A DNA stretch of 64,000 nucleotides from an uncultured Aquimarina sp. (lineage in GTDB: Bacteria > Bacteroidota > Bacteroidia > Flavobacteriales > Flavobacteriaceae), in NCBI RefSeq assembly GCF_947495315.1, contig NZ_CANLYD010000007.1, forward strand, positions 124,001 through 188,000. Reading direction: 5' to 3'. This document shows positions 56,603 to 64,000 of the stretch, piece after piece. A program made the translations under genes and the position numbers. The notes below the pieces were generated by a model, which worked only from the letters and a program-made list of their open reading frames with translations, was not told the origin of the DNA and did not search any database. Numbering within the stretch: position 1 is the first letter of the stretch; each line of letters opens with the position of its first letter.

Positions 56603-58249
56603 ATGGGAATATTCTCTTTTATTGGATTTACATTACTTGTAGCAATATATGCTTGGTGGAAAACCAGGAGCACTGACGAAAAATCTGCCGATGGATACTA
56701 TCTAGGAGGTAGAAGTCTTGGTGCCATAACCATTGCAGGTTCATTATTACTTACAAATTTATCTGCAGAACAGATTGTAGGGCTTAATGGGCAAGCCTTT
56801 ACAGAAGGAGTACTAGTTATGGCTTGGGAAACATTAGCTGCCATTGCCATGGTACTTACTGCTATATGGCTACTTCCTAAATACATGAAAGGCGGTATTA
56901 CTACAATTCCTGAGTTTATAGAAAAACGCTTTGACGAAAATACAAAAGCAATATTATCTGTTTTATTTCTGGTAGCATTTAGTATCGTACTACTACCTAC
57001 AATTCTATATTCTGGATCATTAGCCTTTAGTACCATGTTTGACTTACCAACGTTATTAGGTTGGTCTAAATCTTCTACTATTTGGCTTTGTGTATGGAGC
57101 ATTGGACTCATAGGGGTCATATACGCCATTTTTGGAGGGCTAAAAGCGGTTGCCGTATCAGATCTTATAAATGCTATAGGATTATTAATAGGCGGACTGC
57201 TAATTCCATACTTTGGATTAAAGTTAGTTGGTGATGGAAGCATGATGGATGGTATCAATACCTTATGGGCAGAAAATCAAGATAAGTTTAATGTTACCGG
57301 AGGAGTTACTTCATCTATTCCTGTAGGAACTATTTTTACAGGAATGATGATAGCACAGATGTACTATTGGGGAACTAATCAATCCATTTTACAGCGTGTT
57401 TTTGGTGCAAAAAGTTTAAAAGAAGGGCAAAAAGGAATGATGCTTGCAGCCTTTGTAAAATTCCTTATTCCTATAATAGTTGTACTTCCCGGTATTATAG
57501 CCTGGAATGTATTTAATGGAAACCTTGATTCTGCAGATCAAGCATATCCAGAACTTGTTCGTAAAGTACTTCCTCCTGCATTGCTTGGCTTTTTTGCAGC
57601 TGTACTTTTTGGTGCTGTATTAAGTTCATTTAATAGTTTATTAAATAGTAGTGCGACACTTTTTGGATTTGATCTCTATAAAAAATTCTTTAAACCTGAT
57701 GCAAGTGATCTTCAGACGGTAAAAGCAGGAAAATTATTTGGACTTATCGTTGCTCTGATTTCTATGACAATCGCGCCATTTATTGCTAATGCTCCAGAAG
57801 GATTATTTTCTTATATTCAGCAAGCTTTAGGAAGTTTAAGTGTTCCTATTTTAGCAGTAGTTATCATTGGGATACTTACAAAAAAGGTACCTGCTCTTGG
57901 AGCTAAAGTAGTATTAATTGCTGGAGTTCTTATGTACCTAGTGAGTTTACTTATCCTAGGTCCTTATTTTACAAACGAAGCATTATCTGAAGCAGCTTCT
58001 AATGGTATTACAGATATAGACCAATTAGCTGTTATCAAAGCTGAAGCATATCCACATTTTTTACACATTATGGGAATTCTATTTGTAATTAATGTAGCCA
58101 TTATGTTTATCATTGGGATTCTTAAACCAAAAACAGATATTTATGTACCTATAACTACAAACGTGATAGATACAACCCCATGGAAATACGCTTTCATAGT
58201 TGGTGCTATTATTACGGTGTTAGTCATTAGCACTTACTTGATTTTCTGA
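56603..58249 (+). CDS. Sodium:solute symporter, SGLT-like (galactose or galactoside uptake)
   Basis: This is an SSS-family transporter of 548 aa with about 14 membrane helices. It resembles the Vibrio sodium/galactose symporter vSGLT in length and in the early motifs YYLGGRSLG, LLLTNLSAEQIVGLNGQA and ITTIPEFIEKRF. The Gln in SAEQ and the following WE correspond to sugar-contact positions of vSGLT. It lies 53 bases after the GlpK-GlpD fusion and 96 bases before galE, so it probably carries the inner-membrane uptake step for this locus. Whether it moves free galactose or an intact galactosyl-glycerol cannot be read from sequence. Confidence 0.9.
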   Translation: MGIFSFIGFTLLVAIYAWWKTRSTDEKSADGYYLGGRSLGAITIAGSLLLTNLSAEQIVGLNGQAFTEGVLVMAWETLAAIAMVLTAIWLLPKYMKGGITTIPEFIEKRFDENTKAILSVLFLVAFSIVLLPTILYSGSLAFSTMFDLPTLLGWSKSSTIWLCVWSIGLIGVIYAIFGGLKAVAVSDLINAIGLLIGGLLIPYFGLKLVGDGSMMDGINTLWAENQDKFNVTGGVTSSIPVGTIFTGMMIAQMYYWGTNQSILQRVFGAKSLKEGQKGMMLAAFVKFLIPIIVVLPGIIAWNVFNGNLDSADQAYPELVRKVLPPALLGFFAAVLFGAVLSSFNSLLNSSATLFGFDLYKKFFKPDASDLQTVKAGKLFGLIVALISMTIAPFIANAPEGLFSYIQQALGSLSVPILAVVIIGILTKKVPALGAKVVLIAGVLMYLVSLLILGPYFTNEALSEAASNGITDIDQLAVIKAEAYPHFLHIMGILFVINVAIMFIIGILKPKTDIYVPITTNVIDTTPWKYAFIVGAIITVLVISTYLIF

Positions 58250-58345
58250 CAACTACTAAAACTAAATCCCGATCTATTTTTAGTTATAACCAGTATTATA
58301 TTAACTTTACACTCTATTACAATAAAACTCTTGAAAACAAAAAAA

Positions 58346-59368
58346 ATGAAAATACTAGTTACCGGTGGATTGGGGTTTATCGGATCACATACAGTAGTAG
58401 AATTACAAAACGAAGGATATGATGTCGTTATCATTGATAACTGCTCTAACTCTTCTACCGATGTTCTAAACGGAATTAAGGCTATTACAGGAAAACTGCC
58501 AATTTTTGAAAACTTCGATCTTAGGGAAAAAAATAAGGTCCAGGACTTTTTTACACGTCATACGGATATCGAAGGTGTCATTCATTTTGCAGCATCCAAA
58601 GCTGTTGGAGAAAGTGTAGAAAAACCTCTTTTATATTATGAAAATAATATCAGCGTACTTGTATATATTCTCCAAGAACTACAGAAAAAAGATGAAACCA
58701 GTTTTATTTTCAGTTCTTCTTGTACGGTATATGGTCAAGCAGATGAATTACCTATTACTGAAAATGCAGCTGTGAAAATTGCAGAATCTCCTTATGGAAA
58801 TACAAAGCAAATTGGTGAAGAAATTATAAAAGACACCTGTAAAGTAAAACCAAACCTGAATGCAATTGCACTGCGCTATTTTAATCCTATTGGAGCGCAC
58901 CCTTCTGCAGAAATTGGTGAACTACCTATTGGAGTTCCTCAGAATTTAGTTCCGTTTATTACGCAGACAGGAATTGGGCTTAGAGAAGAACTTTCTGTAT
59001 TTGGTGATGATTACCCAACAGAGGATGGAACATGTATTAGAGATTACATACATGTCGTTGATCTTGCCAAGGCTCACGTGATTGCCCTACAACGTCTTCT
59101 AAATAAAACTAATACATCTAATTATGAAGTATTTAACGTAGGAACCGGAACTGGCAGCTCTGTATTAGAGGTTATACAATCTTTTGAAAAAGTATCTCAG
59201 CAAAAATTAAATTATAAAATTGTAGATAGAAGAGAAGGAGATATTATCTCGGCTTATGCTAATACGGACAAAGCTAACCAAGAACTTGGCTGGAAAGCCA
59301 AGAGCAGTTTGGATGAAGCACTATCCTCTGCCTGGAAATGGGAGCAAAAGGTGAGAGGAAAGAACTAG
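58346..59368 (+). CDS. galE: UDP-glucose 4-epimerase
   Basis: GalE interconverts UDP-galactose and UDP-glucose, closing the Leloir pathway. From the ATG at 58346 (MKILVTGGLGFIGSHTVVEL) it is 340 aa; a TTG five codons upstream is less likely. It shows the NAD-binding GGLGFIGSH, the Ser/Thr region FSSSCTVYG, and the catalytic YGNTK (Tyr in SPYGNTKQ). Later motifs are RYFNPIGAHPSAEIGE and DGTCIRDYIHVVDLAKAH. It ends the plus-strand locus and is followed by a bidirectional terminator. Placing galE with the importer while galKT stay divergent splits the pathway over two units. Confidence 0.96.
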   Translation: MKILVTGGLGFIGSHTVVELQNEGYDVVIIDNCSNSSTDVLNGIKAITGKLPIFENFDLREKNKVQDFFTRHTDIEGVIHFAASKAVGESVEKPLLYYENNISVLVYILQELQKKDETSFIFSSSCTVYGQADELPITENAAVKIAESPYGNTKQIGEEIIKDTCKVKPNLNAIALRYFNPIGAHPSAEIGELPIGVPQNLVPFITQTGIGLREELSVFGDDYPTEDGTCIRDYIHVVDLAKAHVIALQRLLNKTNTSNYEVFNVGTGTGSSVLEVIQSFEKVSQQKLNYKIVDRREGDIISAYANTDKANQELGWKAKSSLDEALSSAWKWEQKVRGKN

Positions 59369-59392
59369 AAAAATCATATAACCATTAGCAAT

Positions 59393-59430
59393 AAAAAAAC
59401 CTGAAGAACATATGTTCTTCAGGTTTTTTT
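59393..59430. terminator. Bidirectional terminator between galE and ppiD
   Basis: This is a 38-base perfect palindrome. AAAAAAACCTGAAGAACAT (59393-59411) is complementary to 59412-59430, with A7 and T7 at the ends, so it terminates in both directions. It lies 24 bases after galE and 21 bases after the convergent isomerase gene. Confidence 0.95.
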
Positions 59431-59451
59431 ATATTTTAGAAAACTAGTTTT

Positions 59452-61527
59452 CTAGTAGAAATTAGCTCTTTTATCTTCTATTTCTGCAGCTTCTTTAAGT
59501 GCATTGAACACTCTAGTATTAACCGCATTGGCTTGTGTCTTAGACTCCTGAGCCGCGTAACTCATATACGTATCCAATCCACTAGCTGGAGTCTTCTTAG
59601 TAACTTCTACTACATACACTCCATTATTACCTACGATTGGCTTAGTAATCCCACCAGTTTCTAAAGCGAATGCTGCTCCAACCACTTTAGGTTCTGTTCC
59701 AGCACCACTTATAGTAGGTGTCTTCATACTTAAAGCTGACGCGGTTTTCACTGTCTGAGATTGATTTTTAGCAATATCTGCTAACGTACTTCCAGAAATT
59801 TTCTTTTTAAGCATTTCTGCTTTTTTCTCTTTAACTAGAATTGGTTTTACAGAAGCGCTAGCATCTTCTACTTTTTGTACACCTTTAGAAGCTTTAGCAG
59901 TTAACTGTACCACAGCATATCCATCGGTTACGTCAAAACGTTTTACATCTCCAATCTTAGTCTCCTCATTAAACGACCATTGCACAATAGATCTCTGAGC
60001 TCCTAATCCAGGTATGTTTTCTGCTAATTCGCTAATCTTATTCACCGGACGAACAACATACTCACTTTCTTTAGCTTTCTCTGCAAAATCAGCATCTTTT
60101 GTAGCAATCTGAAATTTTGTCGTTTCTGTGAAAATAGTATTTATTGTTTTTTCACTAGCTTCAATTTCTTGAGCCACAGTAGCTAATTTTACAGCCTTTT
60201 GCTCATTTTTCTTATCCTCTATAGTAATTACGTGATATCCAAAAGCAGTCTCAACAACTCCAATATGTCCAACATTGTTATCAACAATATAGTCATTAAA
60301 TGCAGGCACCATTCTTCCCGGAGGGAAATAACCTAAATCTCCACCTTTATCTTTATTAGAAGTATCAGCAGAAAAACCTTTAGCCAATGTTAAAAATTGT
60401 GCTTTATCAGATTTAACAACTGTAAGTATACTATCTGCAAGTGTTTTAGCCTCTTCTTTTGTTCGCTCAGTATCACCAGCTGTACCTAATCCTTTCCAGG
60501 AAACAAGAATATGACTAGCTTTTAAAGAATCATGTAATTGTGTCTGAGCAACAACCTTAGATATTTTTATAAATTTCCCATCTTTATAAGGTCCAAACAC
60601 CTCACCTACTGGTACATTATATAATGTATCTGCTACAGTTGCAGGTAAATCCTTTTTAAACACAAAACGATCATCGTATTTTAATGCAGAACTTTGATCT
60701 ACATTTACAAATTCTTCAATGTTTTCAGCAGTTTTGAATTCTGGTATAACTTTAGCAACATCTGCCGTTAATGCGTCTTCATCTTCCTGGCTTGGTTCTT
60801 CTTTAAAGAACACATATCTCATATTTCTTGAAGCCTCAGCCTTATACAACTCAGGATGCTTATCCACATATGCCTGAATTTCAGCGTCTGATACATTTAC
60901 ATCGGCATCTTCAATAGAAGAAAATGGAAGTTGAACATACTTGATATCAACTACATCATTTTCCATTTTATATGCTAACTCACCTTCTTTAAGTGTAACA
61001 CCTACTCCTGCTTTAATCATATTAAGGTATGTTTGCTCTAAAGCTCCTTTACCTAAAGAAATTTTATAATCTGTCCATTGCTGATAAGCAGCAGGGTTTG
61101 ACTTAATACTAGCTACATATTCCTGCATTTTTGCATTATCAAATACACCTGCTTCATTCTGAAAAGTTGGATTATTAGCCAATCCTTCTTTTAATAAGTC
61201 ATTTACTTCATCAGCACCGGCTCTAATTCCAAGTTCTTCAAACTGTCCATCAAAAACTATTTGTCTCACTTCTTGATTCCAAACGTAGTTTACAGTCTGA
61301 ATATTAGATCCATTGGATCCAAAATTTCTAGATGCTGCCTCAACTTTTTTTGCAAAATCAGTTCTATCAATTTCTTCTCCATTTATCGTAGCAATTGTAT
61401 TTGCTGCTTTTTGAGAAATCGCTCCTCCATTTCGAATCAAATCCGCTAATACAAATGAGAAAAGCGCTAATGCGATAATCACAATTAAGAAAACGGATCG
61501 TTGTCTGATTTTATTTAAAACTGCCAT
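59452..61527 (-). CDS. Membrane-anchored peptidyl-prolyl isomerase (PpiD/SurA type)
   Basis: This is a periplasmic folding factor of 691 aa. An N-terminal anchor helix (about 10-30, SVFLIVIIALALFSFVLADL) leads to a SurA_N-like chaperone region (about 35-230). A parvulin domain follows at about 340-450, beginning KASHILVSWKG and including GGDLGYFPPGRMVPAF and VGVVETAFGYHVI-like residues. A second, weaker parvulin-like part lies toward the C-terminus. It assists outer-membrane and secreted protein folding. It is transcribed alone with its own terminator; 292 AT-rich bases separate it from the CBS-domain gene upstream, where I see no gene. Confidence 0.93.
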   Translation of the reverse strand: MAVLNKIRQRSVFLIVIIALALFSFVLADLIRNGGAISQKAANTIATINGEEIDRTDFAKKVEAASRNFGSNGSNIQTVNYVWNQEVRQIVFDGQFEELGIRAGADEVNDLLKEGLANNPTFQNEAGVFDNAKMQEYVASIKSNPAAYQQWTDYKISLGKGALEQTYLNMIKAGVGVTLKEGELAYKMENDVVDIKYVQLPFSSIEDADVNVSDAEIQAYVDKHPELYKAEASRNMRYVFFKEEPSQEDEDALTADVAKVIPEFKTAENIEEFVNVDQSSALKYDDRFVFKKDLPATVADTLYNVPVGEVFGPYKDGKFIKISKVVAQTQLHDSLKASHILVSWKGLGTAGDTERTKEEAKTLADSILTVVKSDKAQFLTLAKGFSADTSNKDKGGDLGYFPPGRMVPAFNDYIVDNNVGHIGVVETAFGYHVITIEDKKNEQKAVKLATVAQEIEASEKTINTIFTETTKFQIATKDADFAEKAKESEYVVRPVNKISELAENIPGLGAQRSIVQWSFNEETKIGDVKRFDVTDGYAVVQLTAKASKGVQKVEDASASVKPILVKEKKAEMLKKKISGSTLADIAKNQSQTVKTASALSMKTPTISGAGTEPKVVGAAFALETGGITKPIVGNNGVYVVEVTKKTPASGLDTYMSYAAQESKTQANAVNTRVFNALKEAAEIEDKRANFY

Positions 61528-61819
61528 TATAAGTTTAATTTATTGAAAATATAGTGGGCGAAAATACCATTTTATTAGAATATTACCAATTAAAGACAGA
61601 AAGTCTTTACAACTTTTTTTGCTTTTTATTTTTGAAGATATTCAGAAGTCTAAATTCATTGATATTCCTGCTAAACACAAACCACTATTCTTCTGATTTA
61701 AAACACAATACAAGATTTAAAATTAATTAGTTAGATAGGTGATATTTTTCCAGAAATAACTGTTTACATCAAACAATAACCTTAAAGTATGTTCTAATAA
61801 CAATCGACGAACATAAATA

Positions 61820-63088
61820 TCAATCTTCTGATAATATCTGTAGCTCCACAATCTCAATTTTGGTATTAGAAGTCTCAATAATATTGATTGTTACTGTATC
61901 TATTTTTACAATATCTCCTTGTTCTGGGATTTCTTCTGTGTGATTAACAATCATTCCACCAAGGGTTTCATAGTATTCGCTTTCCGGAAGATTTAACTTA
62001 TAGGTTTCATTAATGTAATCTACTTCCATTCTGGCAGAAAAACGGTAATAATTTTCTTTTAATTTTTCCTCTATGAGATCAATAGAATCGTGTTCATCTT
62101 CAATCTCACCGAAGAGCTCTTCTACTATATCTTCTACCGTTATAATTCCACTAGTCCCTCCATATTCATCAATAACTACAGCAATACTTTTGTGTTTTTT
62201 TGTCAAAAGATTAAGTACATCTTTTACGTACATAGTTTCGGGCACAAAAACCACTGGAAGTAAAATAGATCTTATAGATTTTGGTTTTTTAAACAATTCA
62301 AAAGAATGCACATACCCTATTAAATCATCAATAGTTCCATTATATACTAATACTTTAGATAAACCCGTATCAATAAAAAGTTGACTTACTTCTTCCAAGG
62401 ATTGAGATTTTTCGATTGCAATAATCTCAGTACGCGGAATCATAACCTCACGAGATTTCACATCCGAAAAATCAAGTGCATTCTGAAAAATCTGAATCTC
62501 ACTATCGATTTCATCATGTTCCTCAACAGTTTCCATTTGCTCATTAATATAATCCCCAAGTTCAGTTTTCGTAAATGCTAACTGAACCTCATCTCCATCT
62601 GTTTTAAGGAATTTCTTTAGCACAAAATCAGATATCCGAATAACAAAAAATGAAATAGGCCAAAAAATAACGTAAAAAATATAGGCAGGAAATGAAAAAA
62701 ATTTCAGCAGTGTGTTTGCATAAATTTGGAAAAACACCTTAGGAAGAAACTCTGCAGTAAGCAATATCACCAAGGTAGAAATTATTGTTTGCAGCAATAA
62801 GTTAACACTTCCGGCCATATCTGGATAATAACCCTCAATAAAACCCATTAAAAGTTCACCCATATAAAACCCATAAACCACCAAAGCAATATTATTACCC
62901 ACTAACATAGTAGCAATAAATTTTGAAGGTTTTTTAGTTAACCGGGATAGGATACCTGAAAGAAATCCATCTTGTTTTTTTTCTATTTCGATATGGATTT
63001 TATTGGAAGATATGTAAGCAATCTCCATCCCAGAAAAAAAAGCGGAGAGAATAACAGAAAGTACAATTACAATAATTTGTAGTTCCAT
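61820..63088 (-). CDS. CorC/HlyC-type CNNM and CBS-domain membrane protein
   Basis: This 422-aa inner-membrane protein has a CNNM/DUF21 domain of three to four helices (about 1-190), two CBS domains (about 200-330, beginning VMIPRTEIIAIEK) and a CorC_HlyC domain (about 345-420). The IDEYGGTSGIITVEDIVEELFGEI stretch is typical. Homologues are called hemolysin or magnesium/cobalt efflux protein, and GldE is a related gliding protein. The neighbourhood lacks gldD, so GldE is not assumed. The ATG touches the stop of the small gene at 63088-63285. Ion transport control by nucleotides bound to CBS is the family expectation. Confidence 0.9.
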   Translation of the reverse strand: MELQIIVIVLSVILSAFFSGMEIAYISSNKIHIEIEKKQDGFLSGILSRLTKKPSKFIATMLVGNNIALVVYGFYMGELLMGFIEGYYPDMAGSVNLLLQTIISTLVILLTAEFLPKVFFQIYANTLLKFFSFPAYIFYVIFWPISFFVIRISDFVLKKFLKTDGDEVQLAFTKTELGDYINEQMETVEEHDEIDSEIQIFQNALDFSDVKSREVMIPRTEIIAIEKSQSLEEVSQLFIDTGLSKVLVYNGTIDDLIGYVHSFELFKKPKSIRSILLPVVFVPETMYVKDVLNLLTKKHKSIAVVIDEYGGTSGIITVEDIVEELFGEIEDEHDSIDLIEEKLKENYYRFSARMEVDYINETYKLNLPESEYYETLGGMIVNHTEEIPEQGDIVKIDTVTINIIETSNTKIEIVELQILSED

Positions 63089-63285
63089 TAATTATCCTTG
63101 TTATTGGCATCGAATCTTTTCCGGAAATTCCTTTTGAAGAAATACATAAAAACTGCTACTCCTGCAAAACATAAGTATAAAATACTTCTACTACCTTCCT
63201 TACCCCACTCCTCATAAGCCTGATATAAGAAAAAACACATAATCGCCAGGTAGGCAAGTTCAAAAAATCTAAAAATTTTCATCAT
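63088..63285 (-). CDS. Small membrane protein of unknown function
   Basis: This 65-aa protein has two hydrophobic helices (about 8-23, YLAIMCFFLYQAY region, and 35-50, ILYLCFAGVAVFMYFF) and a strongly basic tail (KRNFRKRF). The family is not recognised. It lies 6 bases after lptC and overlaps the CBS gene by one base, so it is translated within the same operon. Similar small genes occupy this position in other flavobacteria, as far as I recall. Confidence 0.75.
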   Translation of the reverse strand: MMKIFRFFELAYLAIMCFFLYQAYEEWGKEGSRSILYLCFAGVAVFMYFFKRNFRKRFDANNKDN

Positions 63286-63291
63286 ATAAAA

Positions 63292-63849
63292 TTATTCCTC
63301 GATGAACATTATTCCTTCATTGACCCGAGAATTCAATATAGTAAAATCTTGATTAGCATCAAAACCATCTGCTTCGTTAACAGTACCATCAGGAAGAATA
63401 CTTTTATAAGGCTGATCCGTAAATACCCAGTTTATACTCTGATCCCAGTAAAGTTGACGTGCTATAAGATGAGTACTATCTGCTGTCTTTATATCCACAT
63501 TTCCTCTCATATCGATAAGCCCTGTTACTTTATAATAAATAGCATAGTCTGATTTAACTACACTAATCTTACCATCTTTATCAATGATATCCAGAATAAT
63601 ACCTTCAGGAAATTCTTGATACCCAAAATTTTTATTAGTATAATCCTTTACTAAGGGTGTTTTAAGAATCGCAGTAAGTCTACCAGAGTCGGTATATTTT
63701 AGGTTCAGCTCGTAACCTTCAGCCATTGGAGCATCTTCTGTTATAAGGTAGTTATTAGTTTTTGATGTATTTGATTGACATGAAAAAAACAATGTCACAG
63801 CAAATGCTGTGACAAAGTTTAATAGTATATATAAATTCTTTTTTTGCAT
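63292..63849 (-). CDS. lptC: LPS export lipoprotein LptC-like
   Basis: LptC receives lipopolysaccharide from the LptBFG transporter and passes it to LptA. The 185-aa protein has a signal ending VTLFFSCQSN with a lipidated Cys24, so it is a lipoprotein and not a bitopic protein as in E. coli, which is common in Bacteroidota. The body shows the LptC/YrbK pattern: repeated short beta strands with KDGKISVVKSDYAIYY and LIDMRGNVDIKTADSTHLIARQLYWD. It is followed after 6 bases by the small membrane gene and overlaps the preceding stop by one base (TAATG). Confidence 0.88.
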   Translation of the reverse strand: MQKKNLYILLNFVTAFAVTLFFSCQSNTSKTNNYLITEDAPMAEGYELNLKYTDSGRLTAILKTPLVKDYTNKNFGYQEFPEGIILDIIDKDGKISVVKSDYAIYYKVTGLIDMRGNVDIKTADSTHLIARQLYWDQSINWVFTDQPYKSILPDGTVNEADGFDANQDFTILNSRVNEGIMFIEE

Positions 63850-64000
63850 TATAGCTTCGGTACTTTTACCGTTTCACCGATCCAACATCCGATTTTCACT
63901 GAAGTAATTCCAGGGTTATTAAAGATATCTGTTTTAGAAGGTGCTTTTGCTTTATAATTAGCAGCAGTTGCAGCAGCAGTCTTTTTAAGACTTGGATCTA
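63849..64000 (-). CDS. C-terminal end of a protein, probably TPR-type (rest outside window)
   Basis: The open frame from base 64000 to the stop at 63849-63851 encodes about 50 residues ending TSVKIGCWIGETVKVPKL. The sequence before it is Ala/Lys-rich. I recall a tetratricopeptide gene at this place, upstream of lptC, in flavobacterial genomes, with a similar end. The fragment alone does not show TPR repeats, so the assignment rests on synteny. The stop overlaps the lptC start by one base, indicating an operon. Confidence 0.6.
   Translation of the reverse strand, partial: DPSLKKTAAATAANYKAKAPSKTDIFNNPGITSVKIGCWIGETVKVPKL

Noticed and set aside
61820..63088. GldE
   Set aside because: GldE has the same domains, but the usual neighbour gldD is missing and the gene sits in an lptC operon. 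I kept the general family name.

Overview
The window looks like the chromosome of a marine Flavobacteriaceae bacterium (Bacteroidota), possibly Aquimarina-like. The evidence is low GC, gliding and type IX secretion genes (gldK-gldL-gldM), SusC/SusD pairs, GLPGLI proteins, genes that lack Shine-Dalgarno sites, and promoters of the Bacteroidota type (TTG, about 18 bases, TAnnTTTG). The genus is inference. I saw no rRNA, tRNA, CRISPR array, transposase or prophage. No gene-free stretch exceeds 300 bases.

Layout. 1-3539 (minus): gldM (its 3' end lies outside), gldL and gldK of the gliding motor and T9SS core. 3650-8311 (minus): an arginase-fold protein that has lost its metal ligands, topA, and a polytopic membrane protein. 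8450-16153 (plus): miaB, a sigma-54 type activator, lptE, a TPR-like protein, secG, groES-groEL, and a hypothetical gene. 16181-24236 (minus): two tandem copies of a three-gene cassette (small secreted Cys peptide, GLPGLI protein, outer-membrane beta-barrel). They come from a roughly 4.0 kb tandem duplication that also copied the last codons of the upstream regulator gene. 24207-27406: a RamB/ScfR-like regulator divergent from malate synthase, with a perfect 14-bp palindrome between them. 27516-28274: a VanX-type dipeptidase. 28504-38209 (minus): a copper/heavy-metal efflux operon (HYC_CC_PP protein, CusA, TolC-like, DUF3347, HMA-MauE, PepSY, CusB). A four-helix-bundle gene flanked by inverted repeats interrupts it. 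38348-38803: a GAF protein.

38819-59368 is a 20-kb galactose-centred locus: galT-galK (minus), then divergently a Nudix-like regulator, a GntR-type regulator, susC, susD, a FG-GAP/UnbV lipoprotein, a cytoplasmic alpha-galactosidase, a single-polypeptide fusion of glycerol kinase and glycerol-3-phosphate dehydrogenase, a sodium:solute symporter, and galE. The combination suggests uptake of an intact alpha-galactosyl-glycerol. Floridoside, the main compatible solute of red algae, is my preferred candidate. It would be cleaved in the cytoplasm to galactose (Leloir pathway: GalK, GalT, GalE) and glycerol (GlpK-GlpD, giving DHAP). This is inference from gene content.

59452-64000 (minus): PpiD/SurA-like peptidyl-prolyl isomerase, a CorC/HlyC-type CBS protein, a small membrane protein, LptC, and the 3' end of a further gene. 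These are envelope-biogenesis functions.
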